From: Raffaelea ambrosiae
Lineage: Eukaryota > Ascomycota > Sordariomycetes > Ophiostomatales > Ophiostomataceae
Direction: 5' to 3'
Length of the DNA stretch: 64,000 bases
Assembly (NCBI GenBank): GCA_002778195.1
Contig: PCDI01000005.1
Coordinates: forward strand, 1,803,690-1,867,689
The notes under the pieces were generated by a model. The model saw nothing but the letters and a program-made list of their open reading frames with translations. It was not told the DNA's origin and searched no databases. Made by a program: the position numbers and the translations under genes. This document shows positions 42,384-53,346 of the stretch, piece by piece. How positions within the stretch are numbered: the first letter of the stretch is position 1; each line of letters opens with the position of its first letter.

Positions 42384-44855
42384 ATGAACAGCCTGCTCCG
42401 GCCTCCCGCCCAGAATCATCGTCGCCAGGACCATGCCCAGCACGGCGGCCGACTGACAATGGGACACGACTGGGCCGGTCTCACCGACTGCCACCCGCGG
42501 CTGGACAGGATCCTGCGGCCCCTGCGTGGCTGCTTACCGCCCCTGAACTTCATCACCGTCCACTATGCCTACTTTGTCGGCGTCTTGCTCGCCTCGTCGC
42601 TCATCTTCTGGGGGTCTTCAGAGCCGGCGTTCAGCATCTCCTACACGGACAGCCTCTTTCTGGTCGTCTCGGCCATGACTGAAGCCGGTCTCAACACGGT
42701 CAACCTCAGCCAGCTGACAACGTGGCAGCAAATTGTCCTCTTTCTTCTCATCGTCTTTGGAAGCTCTATTTGGGTGTCCATATGGACGGTTGCCTTCCGC
42801 AAGCACGTGTTTGAACAACGGTTTCGTTCAATTGTGAAAGCCGAGCGCGCTCGCCGTCTGCGGCGGTCGGTCGGCGCCGTGGGCTCAGGGCGTTCGGCCA
42901 CATCGTTGCGCCTTCGGTTTTCCAAAAGCCTCACGGGGGAGACTGCTAACCGTGCACAATTCCTGCCGGACTGTCCCGCCACGAACGCCATCGGAAACGC
43001 GCTGCAAGAAGCCTCTCTGCAACCTGGCTCCTCCGGCCGCCCGAATACCCACCCGCGCGATGAGTTTCGCACCCCGTCTGCTGCCCAGCGGCTTGCACGA
43101 GCCGACGACAGAGACGCCGTTCTCGGGCCCACCGCGTCTACTGGGCACATCACCTTCGAGGACAACACACGTCTGAATGCCAGTTCGAGCGCCTTCCAAA
43201 CACCCGAGAACCGGCCAGTCTCATCCCGCCGACCCACCGCGGCCACATCTCGGGACGAAGCGCACGAGCTGAATGAAACTGACGAGAAGCATGACCGGCT
43301 CGACCGCCCGTGGGGCATACCGCTTTTCCTCACCAATCGTACCGTTGGCCGGAACGCGCAATTTCACGGTCTCGCCCGCGAAGAGCGTGAACAGCTGGGA
43401 GGCTGTGAATACCGTGCTCTCAAGGTGCTTGCTACAGTTGTGCCCCTTTATTTCGCTCTTTGGCAGCTCATTGGCTGTGTTGCCCTGGGCGCCTGGATCA
43501 ACCACCACATGGCCGATGTGGCGACGGGAAACGGCATCAACCCCTGGTGGCTTGGCATCTTCAACGGCGCCTCTGCCTTCAACAATTCGGGCATGACTCT
43601 GCTCGATGCCAACATGGTTCCCTTTCAAGATGCCCACTATGTCTTAATCACAATGGGACTGATGATTCTCGCCGGAAACACAGCCTATCCGGTGTTCTTG
43701 AGGCTGGCTTTTTGGTGTGGCCTCAAAGCCCTACGCTGTATCTCCCACGATGACCAGTTCTCTGACACCAAAGAGACCCTGGAATTCATCCTCAGGTACC
43801 CACGTCGCGTCTACACCAACCTGTTCCCGCCACGCCCGACTTGGTGGTTGTTGTTCATGGTTATCCTCTTGAACTGTATCGACTGGGTCGCCTTTGAGCT
43901 CTTGAACTTTGGCAATCCCGCCATTGAGAAAATACCAGCCGGATCGCGCATCCTTGACGGCTTGTTCCAGGCACTTGGTATGTTCAGCCTTTTGTTGTCT
44001 GTTCTGTTTCCCCTTTCGTGTTACGGGTCACGCCCGCTTCTCCTGCCTCTTTGGATCGCGCCACAGCACACTGACTTGGCTTTCCCCGCAGCTGTCCGCT
44101 CGGGGGGGTTTTATGTTGTCCCCATGCCTGACGTGTACGTCGGACTCCAAGTGGTATACGTTATTATGATGTATATCTCGGTATACCCGGTTGTCATTAC
44201 TATGCGACACTCGAACGTGTACGAAGAAAGGTCTCTGGGGATCTACTCTGATAATGCGGAAATAAGCACAGACCTAGAGGATGTTGCCGGTGAGATACCG
44301 CAGATGACTTCTGGCAACCTGCGCCAACGGCCGCGGTTAGGGACGGCCGGCGAGCTTGGGCATGCGCTTCGCCGCACACTTCTTCCCTGGCACGGCGTAG
44401 GTGTTGCGCCGCCGCCCACTTCCGGCGAAGGCTCGGAGAGCCGAATCAGCTTCATAAGCCAGCAGATACATGGCCAATTGGCTCACGATATCTGGTGGCT
44501 CGTGTTGGCAGTGCTTGTTATCACCACCATAGAAACCTCGCACTTCAACGCCGACCCTGTATCTTATAGCGTTTTCAATGTACTTTTCGAAGTGGTCTCG
44601 GCATATGGATGTGTGGGCATCTCCATGGGCGTACCGTTCGACTCTTACTCCTTCAGTGGCGGCTGGCATAGCGCCAGTAAATTGGTGCTGTGCCTGGTTA
44701 TGATACGAGGCCGGCATCGTGGGCTTCCGGTGGCCCTAGACAGGGCGGTGCGGCTTCCTGGTGAGCAGCTTCACCGAGACGAGGAGGAGGACTACCGCAT
44801 TCGGCGGAGCATGACCAGCCGCCGTGTAAGCTCGGATGGAGATGTGCTGCAGTAG
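42384..44855 (+). CDS. TRK-type potassium transporter
   Basis: This is a plasma-membrane K+ uptake protein of the TrkH/TRK family, which folds as four helix-pore-helix repeats. The pore segments are visible: SAMTEAGLNTVN with Gly102, SAFNNSGMTLLD with Gly403, VRSGGFYVVP (Gly near 537) and SAYGCVGISMG. A long hydrophilic linker (about residues 150-330) lies between repeats 1 and 2, as in yeast Trk1. One intron, 43978-44091 (GTATGT...CCGCAG), interrupts repeat 3. It is 114 nt, stop-free and in phase, so the unspliced frame also reads through, but splicing restores FQALAVRSGGFYV. The spliced protein is 785 residues. The frame is open upstream through the microsatellite gap; the ATG at 42384 was chosen because it begins a plausible N-terminus about 55 residues before TM1. 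Confidence 0.94.
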   Translation: MNSLLRPPAQNHRRQDHAQHGGRLTMGHDWAGLTDCHPRLDRILRPLRGCLPPLNFITVHYAYFVGVLLASSLIFWGSSEPAFSISYTDSLFLVVSAMTEAGLNTVNLSQLTTWQQIVLFLLIVFGSSIWVSIWTVAFRKHVFEQRFRSIVKAERARRLRRSVGAVGSGRSATSLRLRFSKSLTGETANRAQFLPDCPATNAIGNALQEASLQPGSSGRPNTHPRDEFRTPSAAQRLARADDRDAVLGPTASTGHITFEDNTRLNASSSAFQTPENRPVSSRRPTAATSRDEAHELNETDEKHDRLDRPWGIPLFLTNRTVGRNAQFHGLAREEREQLGGCEYRALKVLATVVPLYFALWQLIGCVALGAWINHHMADVATGNGINPWWLGIFNGASAFNNSGMTLLDANMVPFQDAHYVLITMGLMILAGNTAYPVFLRLAFWCGLKALRCISHDDQFSDTKETLEFILRYPRRVYTNLFPPRPTWWLLFMVILLNCIDWVAFELLNFGNPAIEKIPAGSRILDGLFQALGMFSLLLSVLFPLSCYGSRPLLLPLWIAPQHTDLAFPAAVRSGGFYVVPMPDVYVGLQVVYVIMMYISVYPVVITMRHSNVYEERSLGIYSDNAEISTDLEDVAGEIPQMTSGNLRQRPRLGTAGELGHALRRTLLPWHGVGVAPPPTSGEGSESRISFISQQIHGQLAHDIWWLVLAVLVITTIETSHFNADPVSYSVFNVLFEVVSAYGCVGISMGVPFDSYSFSGGWHSASKLVLCLVMIRGRHRGLPVALDRAVRLPGEQLHRDEEEDYRIRRSMTSRRVSSDGDVLQ

Positions 44856-45194
44856 ACGAGTTTCGTAAGCGAAGAGTGTTTCCGGGAAGAAAGTTGGATA
44901 GAGTCTTTATTGGGGGTAACTAGTGTGTTTGACTCGCGTATAGAAAACCCCGTTCTTAGATAATCGGTAATATTAGGCGGCTTAAAAAATAGAAAGTCAC
45001 TTGACAGCGCGTCACTGCACGCGTTAGTCACACCGAATTCCTAAGCACATTCAACAAAAGTTTGCCGATCCCGTAACGCCGTACGCGCATTCACCCGTGC
45101 AACCCATCTACATCCAGAGCAGTTCTGGCGGAATATGCAGTGGTCTTCATTTTCTTGATATGGTCGCAGTGCCTGTTTGTGAGTCTCGTCAGCG
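44856..45194. other. Short intergenic region
   Basis: Between TRK and DNA polymerase kappa; nothing recognised. Confidence 0.6.
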
Positions 45195-47400
45195 ATGACC
45201 TCCGGTGGCGATCAGAAGTTACCCAGCAACGAAACGAGCGGCCATGGTCAAGATGAGAGGACCGAGGCCAGCGAGTACGAGCATGAGACCCTCAAATACT
45301 CTCTCCTTGGACCGTCGCTTCTCAAAGCTGGCCAAGACTCTGTAGATCAAGCAAAGGTGAGACAGAAACACTACTGCCGCAGAACTGCCGAAGAGGGAAA
45401 AGCTGAAGCCGAGCCTCACGGCTCATGGCTGGAAATCGGCAGGGGAAACGATCAAGGGTAGAGGGGAGCCAGAGCTAATTTACCAGGTCTCGGAAATTAT
45501 ATACAACGCTTCCAAAGGCTCCAAGTATTTTGACCGCGAAGAGGCCAAAGACAAGATCCTATCCTCCAAGATTGACCAGATCCAAACGAAGAGGGAACAG
45601 CTCGAAAAGCTCGACCTGACCAGGGACTTGCGGCTTGCGGACACATTAATCGAGCAGCTGGAGGCTTCTCGCGATCTTTCTCAGCACATTGTGCATGTAG
45701 ACTGCGATGCGTTTTATGCGGCCGTGGAGGTCCTCAGCCGACCGGAGCTGGCAGACGTTCCGTTTGCTGTTGGCGGCGGCGTTCTTTCCACCTGCAACTA
45801 TGCTGCACGGAAATTTGGCTGCCGCAGCGGTATGGCCGGCTTTGTTGCCAAGAAGCTCTGCCCGCAGCTTGTTTTTCTGAAGCCAGACTTCACCAAGTAC
45901 AACGCCAAAGCCCAGGAGGTGCGCGAAGTCCTGGCTCAGTATGATCCGCAGTTTGAAAGCGCCAGTATTGACGAGGCCTACCTCAACATTACCGGGTACT
46001 GTGATTCTCACAGCATGGCCCCAGCTGCTGCCGTAGAAAAGCTGCGCAAAGAGGTTGCCGAGCACGCCAAGATCACGGTCTCTGCTGGCATCGCCGCCAA
46101 CACCCGACTGGCAAAGATCTGTTCGAACATCAACAAGCCTAATGGACAATATGTGCTGGGCAATGACCGTAAGGCGATATTGGAATTCATGAGAGAGCTA
46201 CCCTGCCGCAAGGTCAACGGAGTTGGCAGAGTGTTTGAGCGCGAGCTGGCGTCCATCGGCATCAAAACTTGTGGGGATATCTACGAACACCGGCAGTTTC
46301 TCACGCCGCTTTTTGGTGACAAGGCCTGCCATTTTCTGCTCCATTGCTACCTGGGACTCGGCAGGACGAGGGTGCAGCCGGCAACAGAGTACGAGAGGAA
46401 AAGTGTCGGGACAGAGAGCACTTTCTCCAGCATCTCAGACCCGGTGGACCTGCGACAGAAGCTTCGGTGGACGGCCGCTGAACTGGAGAAGGATCTGCGT
46501 CGGGCTGAATGCAAGGGACGTACGTTGGTTCTAAAAGTCAAGCTTCACACGTTTGAAGTCTTCACACGGCAAGTCGTCCTGCCCAGGGCTGTGCACCTGG
46601 CCGATGATCTGTTCAGATACGCGCTTCCCATGCTCTCTAAGCTCGGGCAAGAAATACCCAACATGAAAATTCGCCTCATGGGTCTGCGCTGCACACACCT
46701 TGCCAGCACCAGAAAGCCGGATACCCTGGCATTCTTCGGGCTAAAACTACCCGGGGAGCCCGGCTCGCGTAACGTGGAGGGGCACGGCGACAGCAAGGGG
46801 ACTCCAGTGCCTGGCGCGGATCAAGGCAACGATTCGGAATGGGAAGTGTGGCCAGAGGACGGGTATGCGGAGTCAGCAAGCGATCAGTGTCACAGAGAGC
46901 AGGGCTGCGAAGACCATGGAGACGATGAGTCGTTTTTGGATCCTGATCAGCTGCCGATGTTGGGGCCGCTGAAGCCAGCACGGGTGGAGGTACCTCTTCC
47001 AAAAGCATTGTCATTAAACGCACCCGAGGAACAGCCGTATCGTCGCCATGGCAAGGAGATCGCAGCCAACCCTAGAGTGGGTGAGCCTGCTTCACATCAA
47101 GAGGAACGGTGGCACTGCCCTGTGTGCCTTCGGCCGCAGCTGGCAGACGAGAGGCAATTCAACAGCCACATCGACGCCTGCTTGTCTCGTCGAGCCATTT
47201 TAGAAGCTGTCCAGGAAAGTGCACAGCAGGGACGAGGCGCATCTGCAGTTGGCAGCAGCTCACGGACAAGCCCAGAGAAGAAGAAGACCGCGTTGGCAGC
47301 AGACAGGAAACGAGCCCGTTCGTTGGGTGCAGCCGGCGACCCGCGGCAGACGAAGATTTGCTTTGGAGAGCAACCTGCAGGTGCGAACAGGCATCTGTGA
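45195..47400 (+). CDS. DNA polymerase kappa (Y-family)
   Basis: This translesion polymerase copies past bulky DNA damage in the nucleus. The spliced protein is 691 residues. Exon 1 is 45195-45356, and an intron, 45357-45486 (GTGAGA...ACCAG), joins DQAK to VSEIIYNASKGSKYF. The kappa-specific N-clasp precedes the palm motif VHVDCDAFYAAVE (Asp126, Asp128 region). The second catalytic motif, SIDEAYLNIT, has Asp216 and Glu217. VSAGIAANTRLAKICSNINKPNGQY and the helix-hairpin region GVGRVFERELASIGIKTCGD follow. The little-finger domain ends near residue 440. A UBZ-type zinc finger, CPVCLRPQLADERQFNSHIDAC, starts at Cys598 and would bind ubiquitinated PCNA. The tail is basic. All catalytic residues are present. 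Confidence 0.95.
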
Positions 47401-47674
47401 TGGCCCATCATTCGATATATGACTAAGGATGTATTTGGCGTGTCACACATGTTTGGTGGTATGGGGCGAACCCGCGGAATGCCCAATATTATTATTCCAT
47501 GCGCTCAATTGGTGGATATGGACATCTATATAAACACAGACGCTGAAAAATGCAAAGAAAACCAGGACAACAAACCCCCCCAAAAGACCCAAAACCCCCA
47601 TAATTTCCATTGAGAGATACCCAGATTGCTCTTTCCTCCCACTTTCGCGGAGACGTGTCTCCTCTTCATTGTGC

Positions 47675-48483
47675 TTATTGTGCCAGCCAGCCGATGCCGC
47701 CAGTCCAGGCCTTTCTCCCAGCGCATTGCAAGCAGCGTCTCTGCTCGCCCAGATTGCTCACGGAGCACGAAAAACACACCACCTTACCGCACGCACAGCA
47801 GCAGCGCTCCCGGCTGTCATTGGCATTTCCGTCAATGTCCATCATGCAGAGGTCGCCGTCGCAGCCAACAGCAGCTCCGCAATCCTCACACACCGGGTTT
47901 GCGTGGTCGTAGAGTTGGTGCATAGGAGCGGCCGCCGGGACGGGCGGCAATATAGGGTCAGCAGCAGGCCCGCGAATGTTCCAGTAGTTGTGCAGAGAGC
48001 TCTGGTGCGCGACAGTCGTACCGGAGGTGCGCGCTGATTCGACAGAAGTGGAAAACTGATCGCAAGGCTGGACAGGTGACGGGGGCGGCTGCTGCTGGAG
48101 GAGTAGATGTGCCGGCTGCTGTGCCGAGTAGAGCAGGTCCATTGTGTATTCTGAGGATGCACGAGAGAATTAGAACACGATCCAGTTCGCTCTTTTTCTC
48201 ACTCCTTTTTTTTCTTTTTTCTTTCTTTCGGTTTCGAGTTCCAAGCCCATCACAACTTACGGTGCACCTGCTCGTCTGATGGCCGGTTGCTGCGGCAGCG
48301 CTTGAAGGTACGGCTGGATAGGTGCAGTGGCACAGACCGGGAACCAGGCGGCGACAAGGCCTTGTCGACCGACATGCCGTGCCAGGAAATGCTGCCAGCA
48401 GGCCGCGGCGGCGAGGACAGTGTTGTGGTGCTGGAGAAGGAAAGCTCCGACTCAGATCGTTTGCGCTTCAAGAGGCCGGGCAT
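47675..48483 (-). CDS. Cys-rich putative zinc-binding protein, unknown function
   Basis: This is a 232-residue fungal protein that I recognise only as a conserved hypothetical. Exon 1 (48261-48483) starts MPGLLKRKRSESELSFSS, is basic and Ser-rich, and ends EQVH. The intron, 48151-48260 (GTAAGT...CCTCAG), joins it to QYTMDLLYSAQQPAHLLLQQQ. The C-terminal about 70 residues hold the informative part: CEDCG, then GDLCMMDIDG, then CCCACGKVVCFSCSVSNLGEQRRCLQCAG. This makes up to four Cys pairs, enough for two zinc sites in a RING-like or treble-clef arrangement. SLHNYWNIRGP in the middle is also ordered. The N-terminal KRKR could be a nuclear signal. Confidence 0.78.
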
Positions 48484-48909
48484 GGTGGCTGATGGGAATT
48501 GATGGTTGGCCAAGAGCAGCAACAGGGCGAGAAACAAGAGAGGAGGCCGTAAACGCTTTCGGCAAATGCAGGTGTGTCTACACAAGGAAGCAGTGTCGTG
48601 CGGGAAGGGACGAGAACAGGGCAACAACTTGCATCATTAAGGGCGCTCAGCACTGGATGGGGAGCGGGCCCGTGCACGCGAAACTTAGAGAGGTTTTGGT
48701 GTCTGGCAAGTCGTAGACGCGTCCCGCGACGCGCTAGCACGGTAGGGTGGAGACGCGATGTTAATGATTGTTCGGCGCACGTGCTTCACGCAGAATAAAG
48801 TAGCAAACTACTGTCCAACACAAGCAGATACGACGAACAAGCAACTACCGATGCAATGCAATGCAAAAACACACGTTACGGCGGTGCGTGGTACCCGACA
48901 GCCTTTCTC
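48484..48909. other. Intergenic region
   Basis: Leader of the Cys-rich protein and 3' flank of the broken dehydrogenase; nothing recognised. Confidence 0.55.
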
Positions 48910-50076
48910 TTACACAAGTTTCAGCACCAGCTTGCCCAAGCCCCCCTTGCTGGTGCTGACTTGCGTGCAGCCAGCCCGCACAGCCTTAATGTCGTAGAAG
49001 TCCACCACAGGCTTGACGGCCTTGATCTTGCCAGTGGCAATCATCTCGCCCATGGCCTCGAGATCCCGAACTAGCATAGAGCCGTGAATAAACGTAGCCT
49101 GGACGCCGGTGTCAGCGACCTTCCAGCCGTACCACAGCTGCACCAGCTGCAGCAGCCATATGATCCAGAACGGCACGCAGGGTCCAATCATGAGGCGAAA
49201 GGTGTCCGGCCGCGGAGCGCTAGCGATGGAGACTACGACGCCGGTGCATCGCTTGGCCTCGCTTGGCGATGGGCGGTAACGCTGTCATCCCCCACTTCGT
49301 GTTGCAGATGAAGTCGGCTCAGCCCTTGCCAGCCCCGCGCACCACGTCCTGGGTCTTGTAGTCGATGACCTTGTCGACGATGCCCGGCAGGTACTGCTCG
49401 ACCAGCGGCATTTCGGCCGTGGAGACAGTCGAGACGATTCTCGACGCGCCGAAGACGTTCTTTATCATCGCCTGCGCCCCGATGAATCCGGTGGCGCTAA
49501 GCGCGGCGGGCATGAAGACCCTCCTGCCCTCCAGCGTGCCGTTTGGCTGGCCCATCATCTCGAGAGCCTTGCGGACGCACTGGTATGCCGTGACCGCCGA
49601 CCCGAGTGTAGCCCCGGCGTCCTCAAAGGGCGGCGGTTTCGGCAGTACCAGCGTCTCCTTGGTGATCATGAACTCGGAGCAAGCGCCCGACGGCCGCTTC
49701 ACGAGGAACAGGGAGGAATGAAATGGCTGCCGTACACGGCGTCGCCGACCTTGACCGGCTGGACGTCGCGGCCTACGGCCGTGGCGCCGCCGTTGTTGCT
49801 CATTTTAAGCGGAAACCTGTCGAGCGCGCAGCGCTGGGGTTAGTGGAATCATGACCCGGCGTTGTCAAAGAAAGGGATCCTGGCGGTGTTGACGCACTCA
49901 GTCCCGCCAAATAATTTCGAAAATTTATTCAGAGCCATCATGTCTCCAGTCTGCACGGCTGCTGCATGGACCCGAATGAGGACGTCGTCTGCTTCTTCGA
50001 TCGTCAGGATTGGTAGGTCATTATTAATGTCACACTCTTTGGGCCCGCAATATTGGGGGGCCACGAGCGAGCGCAT
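48910..50076 (-). pseudogene. Broken zinc-type (MDR) alcohol dehydrogenase
   Basis: Three minus-strand pieces align in order with a medium-chain dehydrogenase/reductase. The start, MRSLVAPQYCGPKE with VLIRVHAAAVQTGD, runs 50076 to about 49850. A middle piece, SEFMITKETLVLPKPPPFEDAGATLGSAVTAYQ, has the coenzyme-binding region. A C-terminal piece, VVVSIASAPRPDTFRLMIGP, runs to the stop at 48910. A plausible intron may lie at about 49815-49862. A frame change is needed near 49715 (after VGDAVYGSHF). A TGA stop at 49319-49321 breaks the link to ADFICNTKWG, and another frame change is needed near 49265-49285. The Rossmann glycine motif is not clearly intact. Three separate lesions make loss of function likely; homopolymer sequencing errors could explain the frame changes but not the stop. 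Confidence 0.8.
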
Positions 50077-50393
50077 GGTTGCGAGTAGTTTGGGTATCGT
50101 GCATTGTGGCACAGGTGAGCTGGGACACGATCGGTTGTTCTTTCGCGCTTGGTGCCTTTTTTCAGCGTTTTTCCCGGGTTTACTTCCGTCTTGTGCCATG
50201 GATAAGCTGGTGGCTGGGTCCGGAAATGGGGAGGAGCACCTGTATACCGGCAAGACTACCAGCCGTTGCCTTGCAGTCCATGCCAGGCAGTGTGAACGCG
50301 TCATGTGTGACATCCGTGTGTTTCTGCGGCTTAGTCGACTGCAGACATGCTGCTTATGATGATCTGCTGCGCCGATACCCACCAAGCGTCGCC

Positions 50394-50427
<34 letters not shown>

Positions 50428-50922
50428 ACTCGCTCGCCGAACGGGGGCCTAATACAACGCCAGCAACCGAACAAAAGTTTGGCATAGCCATCATCGGCCC
50501 CGGCAACATGCCCACGGGCTCATACTAGCCCACACGGAGAAAAGTCGCGGCACGAAATTTTGTGGAATTACACGTTGTATTATGCACCCTGCGACACCAG
50601 CTGAAGCCAAAAGCCAAAAGCCAAAAAAGGAGTCTAATGCCGAATGCAGAAGGAGGACAAAATGAGAACCAATGAGAAGAGAATGAGAAGAGAGGAAAAG
50701 AAAGAAAATGAGAAAACAAAAGGCGGACGACAGAAGTGGGGGGGGGGAGCGAGGCAGCACAAATAGACATTAGTTGAATAGAGGAGCAGACAAGGAAAGT
50801 GCTCAGAAACAGTAAGAGAGGAGACTTGCAGCAGCGAAAATGTTGCTTTAACAAATCAAACAGTCGGCCAGTCTCCCGGGACGCTTTTTCCGCCGCCACC
50901 GCCATTCCTCCACGTAAACTGC
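50077..50922. other. Intergenic region with poly-C tract
   Basis: Between the broken dehydrogenase and the sulfurtransferase. Contains the 31-C homopolymer and purine-rich DNA at 50640-50750. No gene is seen. Confidence 0.6.
50396..50426. repeat. Poly-C homopolymer (31 bases)
   Basis: An uninterrupted run of 31 C, the longest homopolymer in the window, about 320 bp upstream of the broken dehydrogenase start. Confidence 0.95.
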
Positions 50923-52041
50923 CTACTTCCCTTCAACCTTCCGGATCAGCGAGTCGGAAGGTCGGACCCGTTGAGCCCATTCACTGTTAAGAACGGTTAG
51001 CACTGGTAATGTCACAACCACATCGAGCCAATTCGGAAGCCACCGGAGGGTATTCCGCAGCGAATCGTGCACTTACGTCCAGCTACCGTCATAAACTCTT
51101 CTCGACTCTGGCGACCCAAACTGTGCCACCTCTAACGCCGTCTCGACCACACATGCCGTCACACCCGTCCCGCAGCTGGATATAATAGGCTTGTGGGGAT
51201 CCAGGCCTTTTGCCTGGAAGATCTCTGCCAGCTTGTCGGCGGGTAGGAATGTCTTGGTAGTGGGGTCCAGCACGGTATCAAAGGGAATATTGACGGCACC
51301 CGGCATGTGCCCGGAAGACAGGCCTGGGCGAGGCTCGGGATCTTCACCAGTGAATCGCCCGCCCGACCGTGCGTCGATAATCTGAACACCCTCGGCACCC
51401 TCCTTGTTGTGGTCTAATGCGACCTCGCGCATGTCCTCGTAGCTTGCCACCTTTGCCTCGTCCGTCTCGGGGATAGGGTATGCACAGCACTCGACACTGT
51501 ACACCTCTCCGGCTTCGGTAGGCAGCTCCTGCTCCACCCAGGTTCGGAAGTTGTTCAGGATGTGAACTTTTGGATGTCCAAACACCTTTAGCGTCCAGCT
51601 CACCCGGGGCGCAGAGAATATGCCCAGCTCCTTGGAGTCGTACACGACAACAGTGTCCTCTCGCCGGATGCCCAGTTCTGACATTGCCGCGGCAAAATCC
51701 TGGGCGCTCGGGAGCATGTGTGGGTAGGGAGACCGCCGGTCGATCACTTTGTCGAGATCGAAAAAACGGGCCTTGGGGATGCGCTGCTTTCGGAACACCT
51801 GGATGCCGGTTCGGCCCTCGGGGTCGTTTGGCATGAACCATGACGCACACAGTGGGATGACGCGCGGGTCTGTGCTAATCGGAGACGGTGGGTTCTTCTT
51901 CAGAGCATCGTTCAACTCTTGCGGCGAAACGAGGAAGGAGGAGAATGACCGCCTCGCCAAAACGGTCCGAAGTGTGGCGGACGAAAACACGAGTTCTGCA
52001 CTTGCTCGGCGCAGAGCCGGCCGCACCGATCGCAGCATCAT
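50923..52041 (-). CDS. 3-mercaptopyruvate/thiosulfate sulfurtransferase
   Basis: This two-domain rhodanese (yeast Tum1, animal MST) transfers sulfur from mercaptopyruvate or thiosulfate, and in yeast feeds tRNA thiolation. The 341-residue protein starts with an Arg/Ser-rich, Asp/Glu-poor stretch, typical of a mitochondrial presequence. The inactive N-terminal rhodanese domain contains RIPKARFFDLD and DTVVVYDSK. The catalytic C-terminal domain has IIDARSGGRFTGEDPEPR, GHMPGAVNIPF and the active-site loop CGTGVTA with Cys290. Exon 1 is 51077-52041, the intron 50984-51076 (GTAAGT...AACAG), and exon 2 50923-50983, which completes GSWTEWAQR and ends KVEGK. The CG(S/T)GVT loop favours mercaptopyruvate over thiosulfate. 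Confidence 0.94.
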
Positions 52042-52803
52042 GGCACAGTCTGCAGAGGATGGCGTTCTTATCGCGTGTGACGGACTGTAGTAGCACGTTG
52101 TCGCGCAGGAGGAAGAAGGCGAAAATGGTTTTGGGCGATGATGATAGGCGATAGTTAGTCAGCCGATACAAATTCAAATCAATTGTGGGCGACAGCTCTG
52201 TCTAGGAGTCAGATCTGAAGCGACTTTGGTAAGCTAAATTTTTGGTACCGAGCGTTGCGTGACTGGAAAAGCATACAAGAAACCAGCCATAAGGCAATCA
52301 ATGAGATAACAAGGAAGAACAGAGGAGTCCGTGATACGCCAAGAGGTAGAAGAAGAAGAAGGAAGAAAAAAAAATCTTAGCGAGAATGGCAATGCGTTGA
52401 TTAGTTAGACTTGCCCAAGAAAAAGATAACTATTAATACAGCGTGCTCTTTCTTTGGTAGAAAGGCGCTATTAACGGGCTGGTTGCGGGGTTTTGCAAAG
52501 CCTATCGGGTGACCTGATTGGTTGTTGGACTCAAAATAACAGTGGGAAGCTTGGACACTGAGGAACAATTAGGCACTAACTAACTGTGTCAAACACAGAG
52601 TAGCAACTACTTTGTGATAGTCAATATCTGCACACATACATACACATACACGTGCAACAACGCTAACAGAACAGCGCAGCACAACAAAGAAGATTTCCGC
52701 AAATACCGCACCCTAGACAGGTTCTTGGGACGAAAAGAAAGGGTATTTCCGCATCCAACGCAAAAGAATTGGCATACATTGATGAGCTTTCCTATGCACC
52801 AGA
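52042..52803. other. Divergent intergenic region
   Basis: Between the sulfurtransferase and APC11 genes. A purine-rich stretch lies at 52345-52375. Nothing else recognised. Confidence 0.6.
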
Positions 52804-53346
52804 ATGAAAGTTACGATTCACAAGTGGCGAGCCGTGGCAACCTGGCGCTGGGACCTGCCCGAAGACGACGTCTGTGGCATCTGTCAGAATCAATTTGACA
52901 GCTCCTGCCCGACGTGCAAATATCCCGGCGATGAGTGCACCCTGTGTATGTGCAAGTCTTTTTGCGGCGCCACCTCTGCGTGCTGCGGTTGTCGTGCCTG
53001 GGTGACTGGGTGGTTGGGTAACTGTGCTGACCTTCGTCACAGTGTCAGGAAAATGCGGCCACAACTTTCACATGGTAGGAGACGTTTTGTCATGACCGGC
53101 CATGCATAACCCGAGTGCTGACGTGGTTGACTTGTCTGGTCTCTTCGATTTGACAGCACTGCATCTCCCAATGGATCGATAGGGACTCGGCCAAGGGGCA
53201 GTGCCCGATGTGCCGCCAGAGTAAGCTCTCTGTCATGTTCGGTGCAGCAACACCCGGGATAGTAACTGACGTGCGGCACATCCATAGAATTCGAATGGAG
53301 CGGCGATGAGCAGTCCATACAGCAGCCCCAGGAAGACTCTCTTTGA
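52804..53346 (+). CDS. Anaphase-promoting complex subunit 11 (RING-H2)
   Basis: This is the catalytic RING subunit of the APC/C ubiquitin ligase that drives anaphase and mitotic exit. The 98-residue protein begins MKVTIHKWRAVATWRWD, the conserved beta-strand that contacts the cullin subunit Apc2. The RING-H2 ligands follow: CGICQ, SCPTC, GDEC, CGHNFHMHC and CPMCRQ. Four exons are needed: 52804-52945, 53043-53074, 53157-53220 and 53288-53346, all GT/AG and in frame, with one exon of only 32 nt. The C-terminal extension after KFEW (SGDEQSIQQPQEDSL) is slightly longer than in yeast. Confidence 0.95.
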
